Positions 19,663-27,756 of a stretch of 64,000 nt of DNA are shown here, piece after piece (within the stretch, counting starts at the first letter, position 1; each line of letters starts with the position of its first letter). The notes under the pieces are model-generated. The model saw nothing but the letters and a program-made list of their open reading frames with translations. It ran no database searches and was not told the DNA's origin. Source of the stretch: CAWBYL01 sp963793025 (GTDB lineage Bacteria; Actinomycetota; Acidimicrobiia; Acidimicrobiales; Acidimicrobilacustridaceae). The position numbers and the translations under genes were made by a program. The stretch is from contig CAWBYL010000006.1 in the NCBI GenBank assembly GCA_963793025.1, positions 372,001-436,000 on the forward strand. Reading direction: 5' to 3'.

Positions 19663-20442
19663 ATGACCCAGCCGATCGACATCCCCGACACGTTCGCCGA
19701 GCCCAGCTCGGTGGCGGGGAAACGAGTGGTGATCACCGGCGCCAGTCGGGGCCTCGGATCGGTCCTGGCCCACGCCTTCTCCCGCTCCGGTGCCCGGGTC
19801 ACCCTCGTGTCACGTACCGAGAAGGACCTGAAGGCGGTGGCCGCGGACCTTCCCGGACCGGCCATCGCCCTCAGCGGTGACGTCACCGACGAGGACTTCA
19901 ACGAGGCCGTGGCCGATGCCACCGTGGCCGAGTGGGGCGGTCTCGACGTGTGGATCGCCAACGCCGGCATCTCGCCGGTCGTCGCCGGCCCCCGTCAGAC
20001 CGATCCGACGATCTGGCGGAAGGTGCTCGACGTGAACCTGACCGGAGCCTTCCTCGGGGCTCGGGCCGCGTCCCGGGTCATGGGGGAGGGCGGGCGGCTC
20101 ATCTTCACCGGCTCGGTGCTGGGAGAGCGTCCCAAGGAAGGGCTCACCGCCTACAGCGCGTCGAAGGCCGGGCTGGTCGGGATGGCCAAGGGCCTGGCCC
20201 TCGACCTGGCCCCGGCCGGCATCACCGTCAACGTGGTCGCGCCTGGCTGGTTCGAATCACCGCTGGCCGAGGGTTGGCGCCGTGACCCCGAGCTCTCGGC
20301 TCGGATCACCGACCACACCGCCCAGAAGCGTTGGGGCGCCTCGGACGACCTGGCCGGGGCCTACCGTTTCCTGGCCTCCGACGCCTCGGCCTACGTCACC
20401 GGCACCGTCCTGAACGTCGACGGGGGGTACCTGCTCGTATGA
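19663..20442 (+). CDS. Short-chain dehydrogenase/reductase
   Basis: A 259-residue classical SDR: GASRGLGS cofactor loop, NAGIS, serine in FTGSVLG, catalytic YSASKAG, and the usual VDGGYLLV end. It should act on a hydroxy/keto group with NAD(P). The ATG has GAGGGA about 10 bases upstream and lies directly downstream of operator site D. Its stop overlaps the ATG of a second SDR, so the two are a coupled pair. Confidence 0.88.
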   Translation: MTQPIDIPDTFAEPSSVAGKRVVITGASRGLGSVLAHAFSRSGARVTLVSRTEKDLKAVAADLPGPAIALSGDVTDEDFNEAVADATVAEWGGLDVWIANAGISPVVAGPRQTDPTIWRKVLDVNLTGAFLGARAASRVMGEGGRLIFTGSVLGERPKEGLTAYSASKAGLVGMAKGLALDLAPAGITVNVVAPGWFESPLAEGWRRDPELSARITDHTAQKRWGASDDLAGAYRFLASDASAYVTGTVLNVDGGYLLV

Positions 20443-21206
20443 CCGAGACCGTGAGCGAGACCGAGCCGCGTCGCCGGGTCATCGCCATCCTGGGGGCGGG
20501 CGGCGCGCTGGGTGCTGCCCTCTCGGCGCGGCTGGCCGGCGAGCCCGACACCGATCTCGTGCTCAGCGACCTCAGCGAGGCGTCGCTCGGTGCGACGCTC
20601 GCGGGGCTGGGCGACCCTCCCGCCTCGGTGGCGACGGCGCTCGCCGATGTGAGCGACTTCGACCAGGTGGAGGCGGTGGTGGCCGTGGCCGTCGAGCGCT
20701 TCGGTCGTCTCGACGTGTTGATCAGCAACGCCGGGGTGCTCTCACCCAACGGGCGCATCCACAACCTGGCCACCGAGGACTGGGAGCGGGCGTTCCGCGT
20801 GAACGTGCTCGGCGCGGTCAACGGGATCCGGGCCGCGGTGGCGCCGATGCGGAGCCAGAAGTCGGGGTCGATCGTTTTGACGGCGTCGGTCTCGGGTCTC
20901 ACCGCCTGGTCCCACGCCGCGCCTTACTGCGCCACCAAGGCGGCGGTGATCCACCTGGCCAAGGTCGGTGCCGTCGAGTACGCCCGGGACGGGATACGGG
21001 TGAACTGCGTCTGCCCCGGCACCTTCCGGTCGGCGATCCACGAGGGGCTCCCGCCGGAGGCGCTCGACACCATCGAGGCCCGTCACCCGTTGGGCCTGGG
21101 CGCGGCCACCGACCTGGTCGGGGCCTACTCCTACCTGGCCGGCCCCGACTCGCGATGGACGACGGGCTCGGCGCTGGTGGTCGACGGGGGCTACTCGGCG
21201 CCCTGA
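20439..21206 (+). CDS. Short-chain dehydrogenase/reductase
   Basis: A 255-residue SDR with an unusual but recognisable cofactor loop GAGGALGAALS, ISNAGV, TASVSG, catalytic YCATKAA, and VVDGGYSAP at the end. Its ATG overlaps the previous stop (ATGA). The last 16 bases overlap the convergent TetR gene, so the two genes have no room for a terminator and may interfere in transcription. The substrate is unknown; pairing with another SDR suggests successive steps or two stereoisomers. Confidence 0.86.
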   Translation: MTETVSETEPRRRVIAILGAGGALGAALSARLAGEPDTDLVLSDLSEASLGATLAGLGDPPASVATALADVSDFDQVEAVVAVAVERFGRLDVLISNAGVLSPNGRIHNLATEDWERAFRVNVLGAVNGIRAAVAPMRSQKSGSIVLTASVSGLTAWSHAAPYCATKAAVIHLAKVGAVEYARDGIRVNCVCPGTFRSAIHEGLPPEALDTIEARHPLGLGAATDLVGAYSYLAGPDSRWTTGSALVVDGGYSAP

Positions 21207-21820
21207 TCGGGGCCGAGGATGCCTCGGGTGAAGATGTCGGCGAAGGGTTGGGCGACGTCACTCGTCGAGAGGTCCTTGCCCGGCTTCAGCCACAGGTAGG
21301 TGTAGTTGTGCATGCCGAGCCAGGCCCGGGCGGTGAGCCACGGATCGACCTCGCGGAAGTCGCCCGACTCCACGCCGGCCCGGATGACGTCCTCGACCCG
21401 GCGTTCGTACTCGCGGCGTCGGGTGCGGAACTGGGCGGCCCGCTCGCCGGTCAGCGCCGGGAACTCGTGCAGGAACACCCAGCAGTGATCGGGGTAGCGG
21501 CCGATCACGTCGAGCAGCTCAGCCCCGAGGGCGGACAGCCGCTCCGGGGGCGTTGCGTCGGCATCGGCGACACGGTCGGCGCCGCGCATGACCTCGTCCA
21601 TCACCCGGTCGTGGATGGAGGCCAGCAGCTCCTCCTTGGACCCGATGTAGTGGTAGAGGGCGCCCTTGCCCAGCTCGTTGGCCTCGCACAGCTCGTTGAT
21701 GCCGGTGGCGTGGTATCCGTTGGCGGCGAACAGTCGGGCCGAGGTGTCGATGATGGCCTCGCGACGTGCCGCCCACTTCTGGTTGCGTCGAGAGGTGTCG
21801 GTGGTCTCCGCTCGAGGCAT
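21191..21820 (-). CDS. TetR-family transcriptional regulator, candidate regulator of the CGGTA operators
   Basis: A 209-residue TetR repressor. The N-terminal helix-turn-helix reads AIIDTSARLFAANGYHATGINELCEANELGKGALYHYIGSKEELL in parts (residues about 22-66), and the C-terminal half is an all-helical ligand domain. It is divergent from an acyl-CoA ligase, and operator site E lies 46 bases upstream of its start, the usual arrangement for an autoregulated TetR. The same palindrome recurs at five other promoters. An acyl-CoA or a pathway intermediate would be the expected inducer; that is inference. Confidence 0.88.
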   Translation of the reverse strand: MPRAETTDTSRRNQKWAARREAIIDTSARLFAANGYHATGINELCEANELGKGALYHYIGSKEELLASIHDRVMDEVMRGADRVADADATPPERLSALGAELLDVIGRYPDHCWVFLHEFPALTGERAAQFRTRRREYERRVEDVIRAGVESGDFREVDPWLTARAWLGMHNYTYLWLKPGKDLSTSDVAQPFADIFTRGILGPDQGAE

Positions 21821-21865
21821 GGGCCGACGCTAGCGGGCGCAGGCCCGGGCGCGTACGAATAGACT

Positions 21866-21877
21866 GACTGGTCGGTA
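21866..21877. promoter_or_regulatory. Palindromic operator, site E (TACCG-N2-CGGTA family)
   Basis: GACTG-GT-CGGTA between the TetR gene and the ligase operon it faces. The right arm continues as TACAAG, a possible -10 hexamer for the ligase direction. Confidence 0.65.
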
Positions 21878-21913
21878 CAAGAATTCCGGGACGGTCGGAG
21901 GGCAGGTTCGCTC

Positions 21914-23455
21914 GTGGCGTTGGAGCACGGCAGGCAGAGCGACGTCAACTGGTTCGCCGTCCTCGCGCACCACGCGAGCCGGTCACCCGACAAGGCCATG
22001 ACCGTCTTCGAAGGCGAGACGACGACCTACGGGGAGATGGCGGCCCGGGCCTCTGCGCTGGCGGACGGTCTGCACGAGCGGGGCGTCGGTCGCGGCGACG
22101 TCGTCGGCCTGTTGTCCTACAACTGCCCCGAGTTCCTCGAGACCCTGTTCGCGGCCAACCACCTCGGTGCCGTCGCCATGCCGATCAACTGGCGCCTGGC
22201 CGCCCCCGAGGTGCGCTTCATCCTCGACCACTCCGAGGCCCGGGCTCTGGTGTGCGACGAGGCGCTGGTGCCCCTGGCCGACGATGCGACCAAGGGACTG
22301 GAGGCCACGTTGGTGCGGGCGGCGGTCACCTCGTCGGCCCCCGAGGGCTGGGTCGCCCTCGCCGACCTGCGCAACCACGACTCCTCTCGCGCCGCGGAGA
22401 CCGCCTCGGCCGAGGACGTGCATCGCCTGATGTACACGTCGGGCACCACCGGACGGCCCAAGGGCGTCATGCTCACGCACGGCAACCTGGCCTGGAAGAA
22501 CCTCGCCCACATCGTCGAGTTCGGCTTCACCGGCGACGACGTGGGGTTGGCCTGCGGGCCGCTCTACCACGTGGGCGCGCTCGACCTCACCACGACGTCG
22601 TTGGTGGCCATGGGGGCCACGATGATCCTGCACCGGGGCTTCGACGCCGCCGCCGTGGTCGACGAGCTCGAGCGCTCACGGGTGACCACGGTGTGGCTGG
22701 CCCCGGCCATGGTCAACGCCATCATGGCTCTGCCCGACGTCGAGCGACGAGACCTCTCCTCGGTGCGGGTGATCATCAGCGGCGGCGAGAAGATGCCCGT
22801 CCCGCTCATCGAACGGGTCCATCGGGCCTTCCCGTCGGCATGGTTCGCCGACGCCTACGGGCTGACCGAGACGGTGTCGGGCGACACCTTCCTCGACCGG
22901 GACAGCATCATCACCAAGCTCGGCAGCGTGGGCCGCCCCTGCCTCCATCTCGAGCTCGACATCTGGGACGAGCACGGTGCCTCGGTGCCGCCGGGGGAGC
23001 GGGGCGAGATCGTCCTGCGGGGTCCGAAGGTCTTCACCGGGTACTGGCGCGACCCGGAGGCCACCGCCACCGCCTTCGCCGGGGGCTGGTTCCACACCGG
23101 TGACGTCGGAGTCCGCGACGAGGACGGCTACCTCTACATCGTCGACCGCCTCAAGGACATGATCGTCTCGGGCGGCGAGAACATCGCCGGCTCCGAGATC
23201 GAGCGGGTGCTCTACGAGCACGACGCCGTGCGCGAGGCCGCCGTGGTGGGTCGCCCCGACGAGCGGTGGGGCGAGGTGCCCATCGCCTTCGTCGCCCTGC
23301 GCCAGGGCTCCTCGGTCACGACCGACGAGCTGCTCCGGCACTGCGGCGCCCAGCTGGCCCGCTTCAAGATCCCCAAGGACATCACCATCGTCGACGAGCT
23401 GCCCCGCAACCCGTCGGGCAAGGTGCTCAAGCGCGAGCTCAGGGAGGACACGTGA
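21914..23455 (+). CDS. AMP-forming acyl-CoA synthetase (FadD-like)
   Basis: A 513-residue adenylate-forming ligase that makes an acyl-CoA from an acid, ATP and CoA. It shows the phosphate loop YTSGTTGRPKGVMLTH near residue 172, YGLTET near 312, the hinge DRLKDMIVSGGENI near 415 and the catalytic lysine in NPSGKVLKREL near the end. The GTG start follows a weak GGAGGG. The gene opens an operon with a TauD-type dioxygenase and a second ligase joined by one-base overlaps. Site E controls the promoter. Confidence 0.92.
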   Translation: MALEHGRQSDVNWFAVLAHHASRSPDKAMTVFEGETTTYGEMAARASALADGLHERGVGRGDVVGLLSYNCPEFLETLFAANHLGAVAMPINWRLAAPEVRFILDHSEARALVCDEALVPLADDATKGLEATLVRAAVTSSAPEGWVALADLRNHDSSRAAETASAEDVHRLMYTSGTTGRPKGVMLTHGNLAWKNLAHIVEFGFTGDDVGLACGPLYHVGALDLTTTSLVAMGATMILHRGFDAAAVVDELERSRVTTVWLAPAMVNAIMALPDVERRDLSSVRVIISGGEKMPVPLIERVHRAFPSAWFADAYGLTETVSGDTFLDRDSIITKLGSVGRPCLHLELDIWDEHGASVPPGERGEIVLRGPKVFTGYWRDPEATATAFAGGWFHTGDVGVRDEDGYLYIVDRLKDMIVSGGENIAGSEIERVLYEHDAVREAAVVGRPDERWGEVPIAFVALRQGSSVTTDELLRHCGAQLARFKIPKDITIVDELPRNPSGKVLKRELREDT

Positions 23456-24285
23456 TGGAGACCATCGCCACGGCGGAGCTGACCGACAGCGTGGGAGTGG
23501 AGGTGCAGGGGGTCGACGTGGATCGGCTCCTCGACGACGAGCACGTGCCCGAGTGGGTGCTCGACACCCTCTCCGCCCACGGCGTGCTCGTGTTCCGTGA
23601 CCTCCATCTCGACGACGCCTCCCAGGTCGCGTTCAGCAAGCGCCTCGGTCCGGTCGAGGCCCTCGGCGAGGGTGAGCTGCCCGAGATCTTCCTGGTGACG
23701 CTGGACCCGGCCAGGAACAGCGCGGCGGCCTACCTGCGGGGCACCTTCGACTGGCACATCGACGGCCTCACCGACGACACCCCGATCAAGGCCACGCTGC
23801 TCAGCGCCCACGGCGTGGCCGACTCCGGCGGCGAGACCGAGTTCGCCAGCACCTACGCGGCCTACGACGCGCTGAGCGACGAGGAGAAGGAGCGCTACCA
23901 GTCGGTCCGGGTGATCCATTCCATCGAGGCGGCCCAGCGGCTCCTCGAGCCCGACCCCTCCGCGGAGCAGCTGGCCATGTGGCGGTCACGGCCGCAGAAG
24001 GAGCAGCCCTTGATCTGGCGCCACCACGACGGTCGCCGGTCCGTGGTGCTGGGGCCGACCGCGGACCATGTGGTGGGCATGGACCCGGAAGCCGGACGGG
24101 CCCTCATCGCCGACATCCTCGAGCGGTCGACCGCCCCCGATCGCGTCTACCGCCACGAGTGGCGGGTCGGCGACCTCGTGATCTGGGACAACCGGGGCCT
24201 GCTCCACCGGGCCCTGCCCTACGACCCGACATCGGCGCGCGACATGCATCGCACGACGCTCACGGGCGACGAGCAGATCCAGTAG
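23455..24285 (+). CDS. TauD/TfdA-type Fe(II)/2-oxoglutarate dioxygenase
   Basis: A 276-residue dioxygenase. The iron ligands are H101 and D103 in DWHIDGL and probably H251 in NRGLLHRA, with the 2-oxoglutarate-binding arginines just after it. Members hydroxylate unactivated carbons, often next to a carboxylate or sulfonate. The ATG overlaps the stop of the ligase upstream by one base (TGATG), and its own TAG overlaps the GTG of the next ligase. The sandwich suggests hydroxylation of the acid or the acyl-CoA handled by the ligases. Confidence 0.88.
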   Translation: METIATAELTDSVGVEVQGVDVDRLLDDEHVPEWVLDTLSAHGVLVFRDLHLDDASQVAFSKRLGPVEALGEGELPEIFLVTLDPARNSAAAYLRGTFDWHIDGLTDDTPIKATLLSAHGVADSGGETEFASTYAAYDALSDEEKERYQSVRVIHSIEAAQRLLEPDPSAEQLAMWRSRPQKEQPLIWRHHDGRRSVVLGPTADHVVGMDPEAGRALIADILERSTAPDRVYRHEWRVGDLVIWDNRGLLHRALPYDPTSARDMHRTTLTGDEQIQ

Positions 24286-25781
24286 TGGCACCCGACACCG
24301 TGGCCCGTGTGCTCGATCGGGCGCTGGCCGTCGACCCCGAACGCGAGGCGCTGGTCACCCGCTCGCGTCGGCTCACCTACGCCGAGCTCGACGCCGAGGC
24401 CGATCGGGCCGCCCGCGCCCTGGTCGAGCTCGGCATCGGCCCCGGCGACCGGGTCGCGGCGTCGCTGCCCAACGAGGCCGACGTGGTCGTGGCCTTTCAC
24501 GGCGCGATGCGCCTCGGTGCCGTCTGGGTGGGGGTGAACCGGGCGCTCGCCCCTCCGGAGAAGCGCTGGCAGCTGGCCGACTGCGGAGCGTCGCTCCTCT
24601 TGAGCGACGAACCCCTCGATGCCACCCCCATCCCCGTCCTCGACAGCGCCGGGTGGCGGGCGGCGGTCGCCGCCGCCACCGACGGTCCGGTCGGGGTCAC
24701 CGTCGACCCGTACGGTCCGGCCGGGATCGCCTACACGAGCGGAACCACCGGCCGCCCCAAGGGCGCGGTGCACAGCCAGCACAACCTGCTCGTGCCGGGG
24801 GCGGTGCTGGTCGAATCGCGGGGCTACGGCCCCGACCTGCGCAAGGGCGACTGCTTCCCCTTCACCATCCTCAACATGGCGGTGCTCACCACATTGCTGG
24901 TCGCCCGGGCCGGCGGCACGTCGATCGTCATGGACCGCATCGACGCCGTGGGAGTGGCCGAGTGGATCCGCGCCGAGCGGGTCACCACCTTCAACGGTCC
25001 GCCCGCGTTGCTCTACACCCTGGCCCACTCCGACGAGGTTTCCCCCGCCGACCTCGACACCCTCGACGAGGTCTGGACGGGAGGCGCTGACTGCCCCGAG
25101 GCGATCCGGTCGGCCTTCGAGGCCAGGTTCGGCCTACCCGTGCTGGCCACCTACGGGCTGACCGAGGCGCCCACGGTGGTGGCCATCGACACCCGCCGGG
25201 ATACCGACCACGTCCCGGGGGCGTCGGGCCACCCGCTGCCCCATCTCGCCGTGCGCGTCGCCGGTGCCGACGGCACCTCCCTCCCCCCGGGGGAGGTCGG
25301 TGAGATCCGCATCGGTCCCGCCGACGACCGCTACCGGACGATGCTCGGCTACTGGGAGCGCCCCGAGGCCACGGCCGAGGCGCTGGCCGGCGGTGAGCTC
25401 CACACCGGCGACCTCGGCCTGATCGACGACGCAGGACGGCTGCACGTGCGTGACCGCACGAGCCTGGTGATCCTCCGTGGCGGGGCCAACGTCTACCCCG
25501 CCGAGGTCGAGCGGGTCATGATCGAGCACCCGGCGGTGGCCTCCGCCGCCGTGTTCGGCCGCCCCGACGAGCGCCTCGGCGAACGGGTCGCTGCTCTCAT
25601 CGAGCCCGCACCCGGCGTCACCGTCGACCTGGACGAGCTGCGGGCCTTCCTGGTCGCCAACCTGGCCCGCTACAAGGTGCCGGACGCGATGGCGGTCGTC
25701 ACCGCCCTCCCGCGCAACGCCATGGGCAAGGTCGTGCGCACCGAGCTGGCGCCGCTGCTCGCCGAGGCCTCGGCCGGGTGA
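24285..25781 (+). CDS. AMP-forming acyl-CoA synthetase
   Basis: A 498-residue ligase. Phosphate loop YTSGTTGRPKGAVHSQ is near residue 147, YGLTEA near 290, the hinge DRTSLVILRGGANVYP near 390, and the catalytic lysine in NAMGKVVRTEL near the end. It differs enough from the ligase at 21914 that it likely activates another acid. The GTG start overlaps the TAG of the dioxygenase by one base. A hairpin follows the stop. Confidence 0.9.
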   Translation: MAPDTVARVLDRALAVDPEREALVTRSRRLTYAELDAEADRAARALVELGIGPGDRVAASLPNEADVVVAFHGAMRLGAVWVGVNRALAPPEKRWQLADCGASLLLSDEPLDATPIPVLDSAGWRAAVAAATDGPVGVTVDPYGPAGIAYTSGTTGRPKGAVHSQHNLLVPGAVLVESRGYGPDLRKGDCFPFTILNMAVLTTLLVARAGGTSIVMDRIDAVGVAEWIRAERVTTFNGPPALLYTLAHSDEVSPADLDTLDEVWTGGADCPEAIRSAFEARFGLPVLATYGLTEAPTVVAIDTRRDTDHVPGASGHPLPHLAVRVAGADGTSLPPGEVGEIRIGPADDRYRTMLGYWERPEATAEALAGGELHTGDLGLIDDAGRLHVRDRTSLVILRGGANVYPAEVERVMIEHPAVASAAVFGRPDERLGERVAALIEPAPGVTVDLDELRAFLVANLARYKVPDAMAVVTALPRNAMGKVVRTELAPLLAEASAG

Positions 25782-25800
25782 GGCCGCCGGCAGGCGGCCT
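25781..25800. terminator. Hairpin between convergent genes
   Basis: AGGCCGCC and GGCGGCCT form a perfect 8-bp stem with a 4-base GGCA loop. It starts at the ligase stop and ends at the stop of the convergent hydratase gene, so it can serve both. Confidence 0.65.
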
Positions 25801-26572
25801 AGCGGCCTCTCCAGACGGGGTCCCGCTTCTCGAGGAAGGCCCGGGGCCCTTCCCCGAAGTCGTCGGTCGTGGCCATGTCCTGCAGCCCCTGCTTCGACAG
25901 TCGCCACGCCTCGTCGGGGCCCTCGTCGATGGCGGCGAGCAGGACCCGACGCGAGCTCTGCACGGCGAGAGGGGCGCCGGCCCCGACCCGCTCGGCCAGG
26001 GCCATGGCGGCATCGACCACGTCGTCGGCGTCGACCGCGGCGTTCACCAGTCCGAAGCGCACGGCCGTGGCCGTGTCGATCGGCTCCCCGGTGAGGACCA
26101 TCTCCATGGCCAGGTTGCGGGGGATGGCGATGGGCAGCCGGACGAGGCCGCCGGCCCCGGCGATCAGCGCCCGCCGGACCTCGGGCAGCCCGAAGCGGGC
26201 GTCGTGGGCGGCGACCACCAGGTCACAGGCCAGCACCAGCTCGAAGCCGCCGGCCAGGGCGGCGCCCACCACGGCGGCGATCAGGGGCTTGCGGCGCTCC
26301 CGCTCCACCAGGCCCCCGAAGCCGCCGCGCGCCGTCTTGATGACCTCCAGGCCTTCTTCCTCGATGGCTCGGAGGTCGGCGCCGGCGCAGAAGGAGGGAG
26401 GTGTCCCGGTGAGGATGCCGACCCAGAGCGAGTCGTCGTCCTCCAGGCGGTCGATCGCCTCCTCGATGCCGTGCGCGGTGGGCCCGTCGACGGCGTTGCG
26501 GGCGGCGGGGCGATCGATGGTGATCAGCGCGGTGTGCCCTCGGACCTCGAATCCGACGCGAGAGGCGGTCAC
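25799..26572 (-). CDS. Enoyl-CoA hydratase/isomerase family protein
   Basis: A 257-residue crotonase-fold protein. The two oxyanion-hole segments are FCAGADLRAI near residue 65 and GAALAGGFELVLACDLVVA near residue 105; PEVRRALIAGAGG follows, and the C-terminal FLEKRDPVWRGR is common in this branch. It would hydrate or isomerise an enoyl-CoA. The GTG start overlaps the stop of the small monooxygenase upstream as GTGA. Confidence 0.88.
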   Translation of the reverse strand: MTASRVGFEVRGHTALITIDRPAARNAVDGPTAHGIEEAIDRLEDDDSLWVGILTGTPPSFCAGADLRAIEEEGLEVIKTARGGFGGLVERERRKPLIAAVVGAALAGGFELVLACDLVVAAHDARFGLPEVRRALIAGAGGLVRLPIAIPRNLAMEMVLTGEPIDTATAVRFGLVNAAVDADDVVDAAMALAERVGAGAPLAVQSSRRVLLAAIDEGPDEAWRLSKQGLQDMATTDDFGEGPRAFLEKRDPVWRGR

Positions 26573-26889
26573 GACGAGGCTTCGCTCACTTCGGACCAGC
26601 TGTCGCCGGGAACCTCGACGTGGATGATCTCGGGGGCGGCGGCGAGCCAACGGGGCATGGCCTCTGACGCCGCGGCGAAGTGGGCCGACTGGACATGGGC
26701 CTCGCCGGCCTCGGCGTCGCGGAACATCTCGATGAGCACCCACAGGTTCGGATCGTCGGCACTGCGGTACCAGTCGAACGAGATGCAGCCGGGCTCGGCC
26801 CGAGACGCCGTGGTGAACTCGCCCACCAGGGACGCGAAGTCGTCGGCGTACTTGGCCCGCACGGGCTGCTTGACCACGATCAGGATCAT
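26569..26889 (-). CDS. Antibiotic-biosynthesis-monooxygenase (ABM) domain protein
   Basis: A 106-residue single-domain protein of the ABM superfamily: MILIVVKQPVRAKYADDF at the start, EPGCISFDWYRSADDPNLWVLIEMFRD in the middle and AHVQSAHF. These small dimeric ferredoxin-like proteins include cofactor-free monooxygenases and quinone-forming enzymes, but many have no known role. GGGAGTCC precedes the ATG. It is co-translated with the hydratase downstream and divergent from an SDR. Confidence 0.8.
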   Translation of the reverse strand: MILIVVKQPVRAKYADDFASLVGEFTTASRAEPGCISFDWYRSADDPNLWVLIEMFRDAEAGEAHVQSAHFAAASEAMPRWLAAAPEIIHVEVPGDSWSEVSEASS

Positions 26890-26978
26890 TGGACTCCCTT
26901 GGCTCCGCCCTCGCGGGTGCGGGGACGAGTGGACGCACGACCGCCGGAACATCCGGATCGATCGAGGGGATGGATGCG

Positions 26979-27736
26979 ATGAGCGGGCCTGAGCGGAACG
27001 GCACCGAGGGCGCCCGACGGGCGCTGGTGACCGGTGGCAGCAGCGGGATCGGCCTGGCCGTCGGCCGCCTGCTGGTGGGGACGGGCTACGCCGTCACCCT
27101 CAACGCCCGGCGGGCGGGTCCGTTGGCCGACGCCGCCTCGTCCATCGGGGCCCGCTCCGTGGCCGGCGACTGTGCCGTCGAGGAGCAGGCGCAGGCCGAT
27201 CGTCGACGCCGCCGGTCCCGTCGATCTGTCTGGTGCACGCCGCGGGGATGATGGACGGCACCTTCGTGCGCAAGGAGTCGGTGGACGCCTTCGACGCGGT
27301 GCTGGCGGCGAACCTGCGCTCGTCGTTCCTGATGGCCCGTGCGGTCCTGCCCACGATGGCCGCGGGCGGCCGCATCGTCTTCCTCTCGTCGTCGTCGGCC
27401 CACCAGCCCCAGCCCGGCAAGGCCGCCTACTCGGCGTCGAAGGCCGGGCTGAACGCCTTCGCCTCGGCCCTGGCCCTGGAGGTCGAGCGCGACGGCATCG
27501 CCGTGCACACGGTCACCCCGGCGCCCGTGGCCACCCCGATGCTCGACGACGTGCACTTCCCGATGCACGCCCTCGACGCCGAGCAGGTCGCCCGAGCCGT
27601 GGTGTGGCTCGAGTCGCTCGACCCGTCGGTCGTGCTGCCCGAGCTCGAGCTGCGGGCCGTCACCGTGGGCCCCTACGCGGCCGACCTCTTCGTGCCCGAA
27701 GCCGCCCGCCGACGCGGCCGCACCGAGCTCGGCTGA
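26979..27736 (+). CDS. Short-chain dehydrogenase/reductase (two frameshifts)
   Basis: About 250 residues. The N-terminal cofactor loop VTGGSSGIGLAVG is intact, as is the C-terminal catalytic part YSASKAGLNAFASALALEVERDG. Between them the frame changes twice, near 27196 and near 27231; removing one base at each gives the continuous reading QAIVDAAGPVDLLVHAAGMMDG expected in an SDR. The ATG at 26979 is preferred over the one at 26970 because the AGGGG ribosome site abuts the earlier one. The product would be an NAD(P)-dependent alcohol dehydrogenase of unknown substrate. Confidence 0.75.
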
Positions 27737-27756
27737 GCGGTCAGGCACCTGACCGC
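27737..27756. terminator. Hairpin between convergent genes
   Basis: GCGGTCAGG and CCTGACCGC pair perfectly over 9 bp around a CA centre (effective loop of four). It contains the stop codon of the convergent ligase and follows the SDR stop directly. Confidence 0.6.

Noticed and set aside
21914..25781. Isonitrile-lipopeptide gene cluster, suggested by ligase plus TauD-type dioxygenase
   Set aside because: Such clusters also need a carrier protein, a thioesterase-like protein and a peptide synthetase; none is present here.
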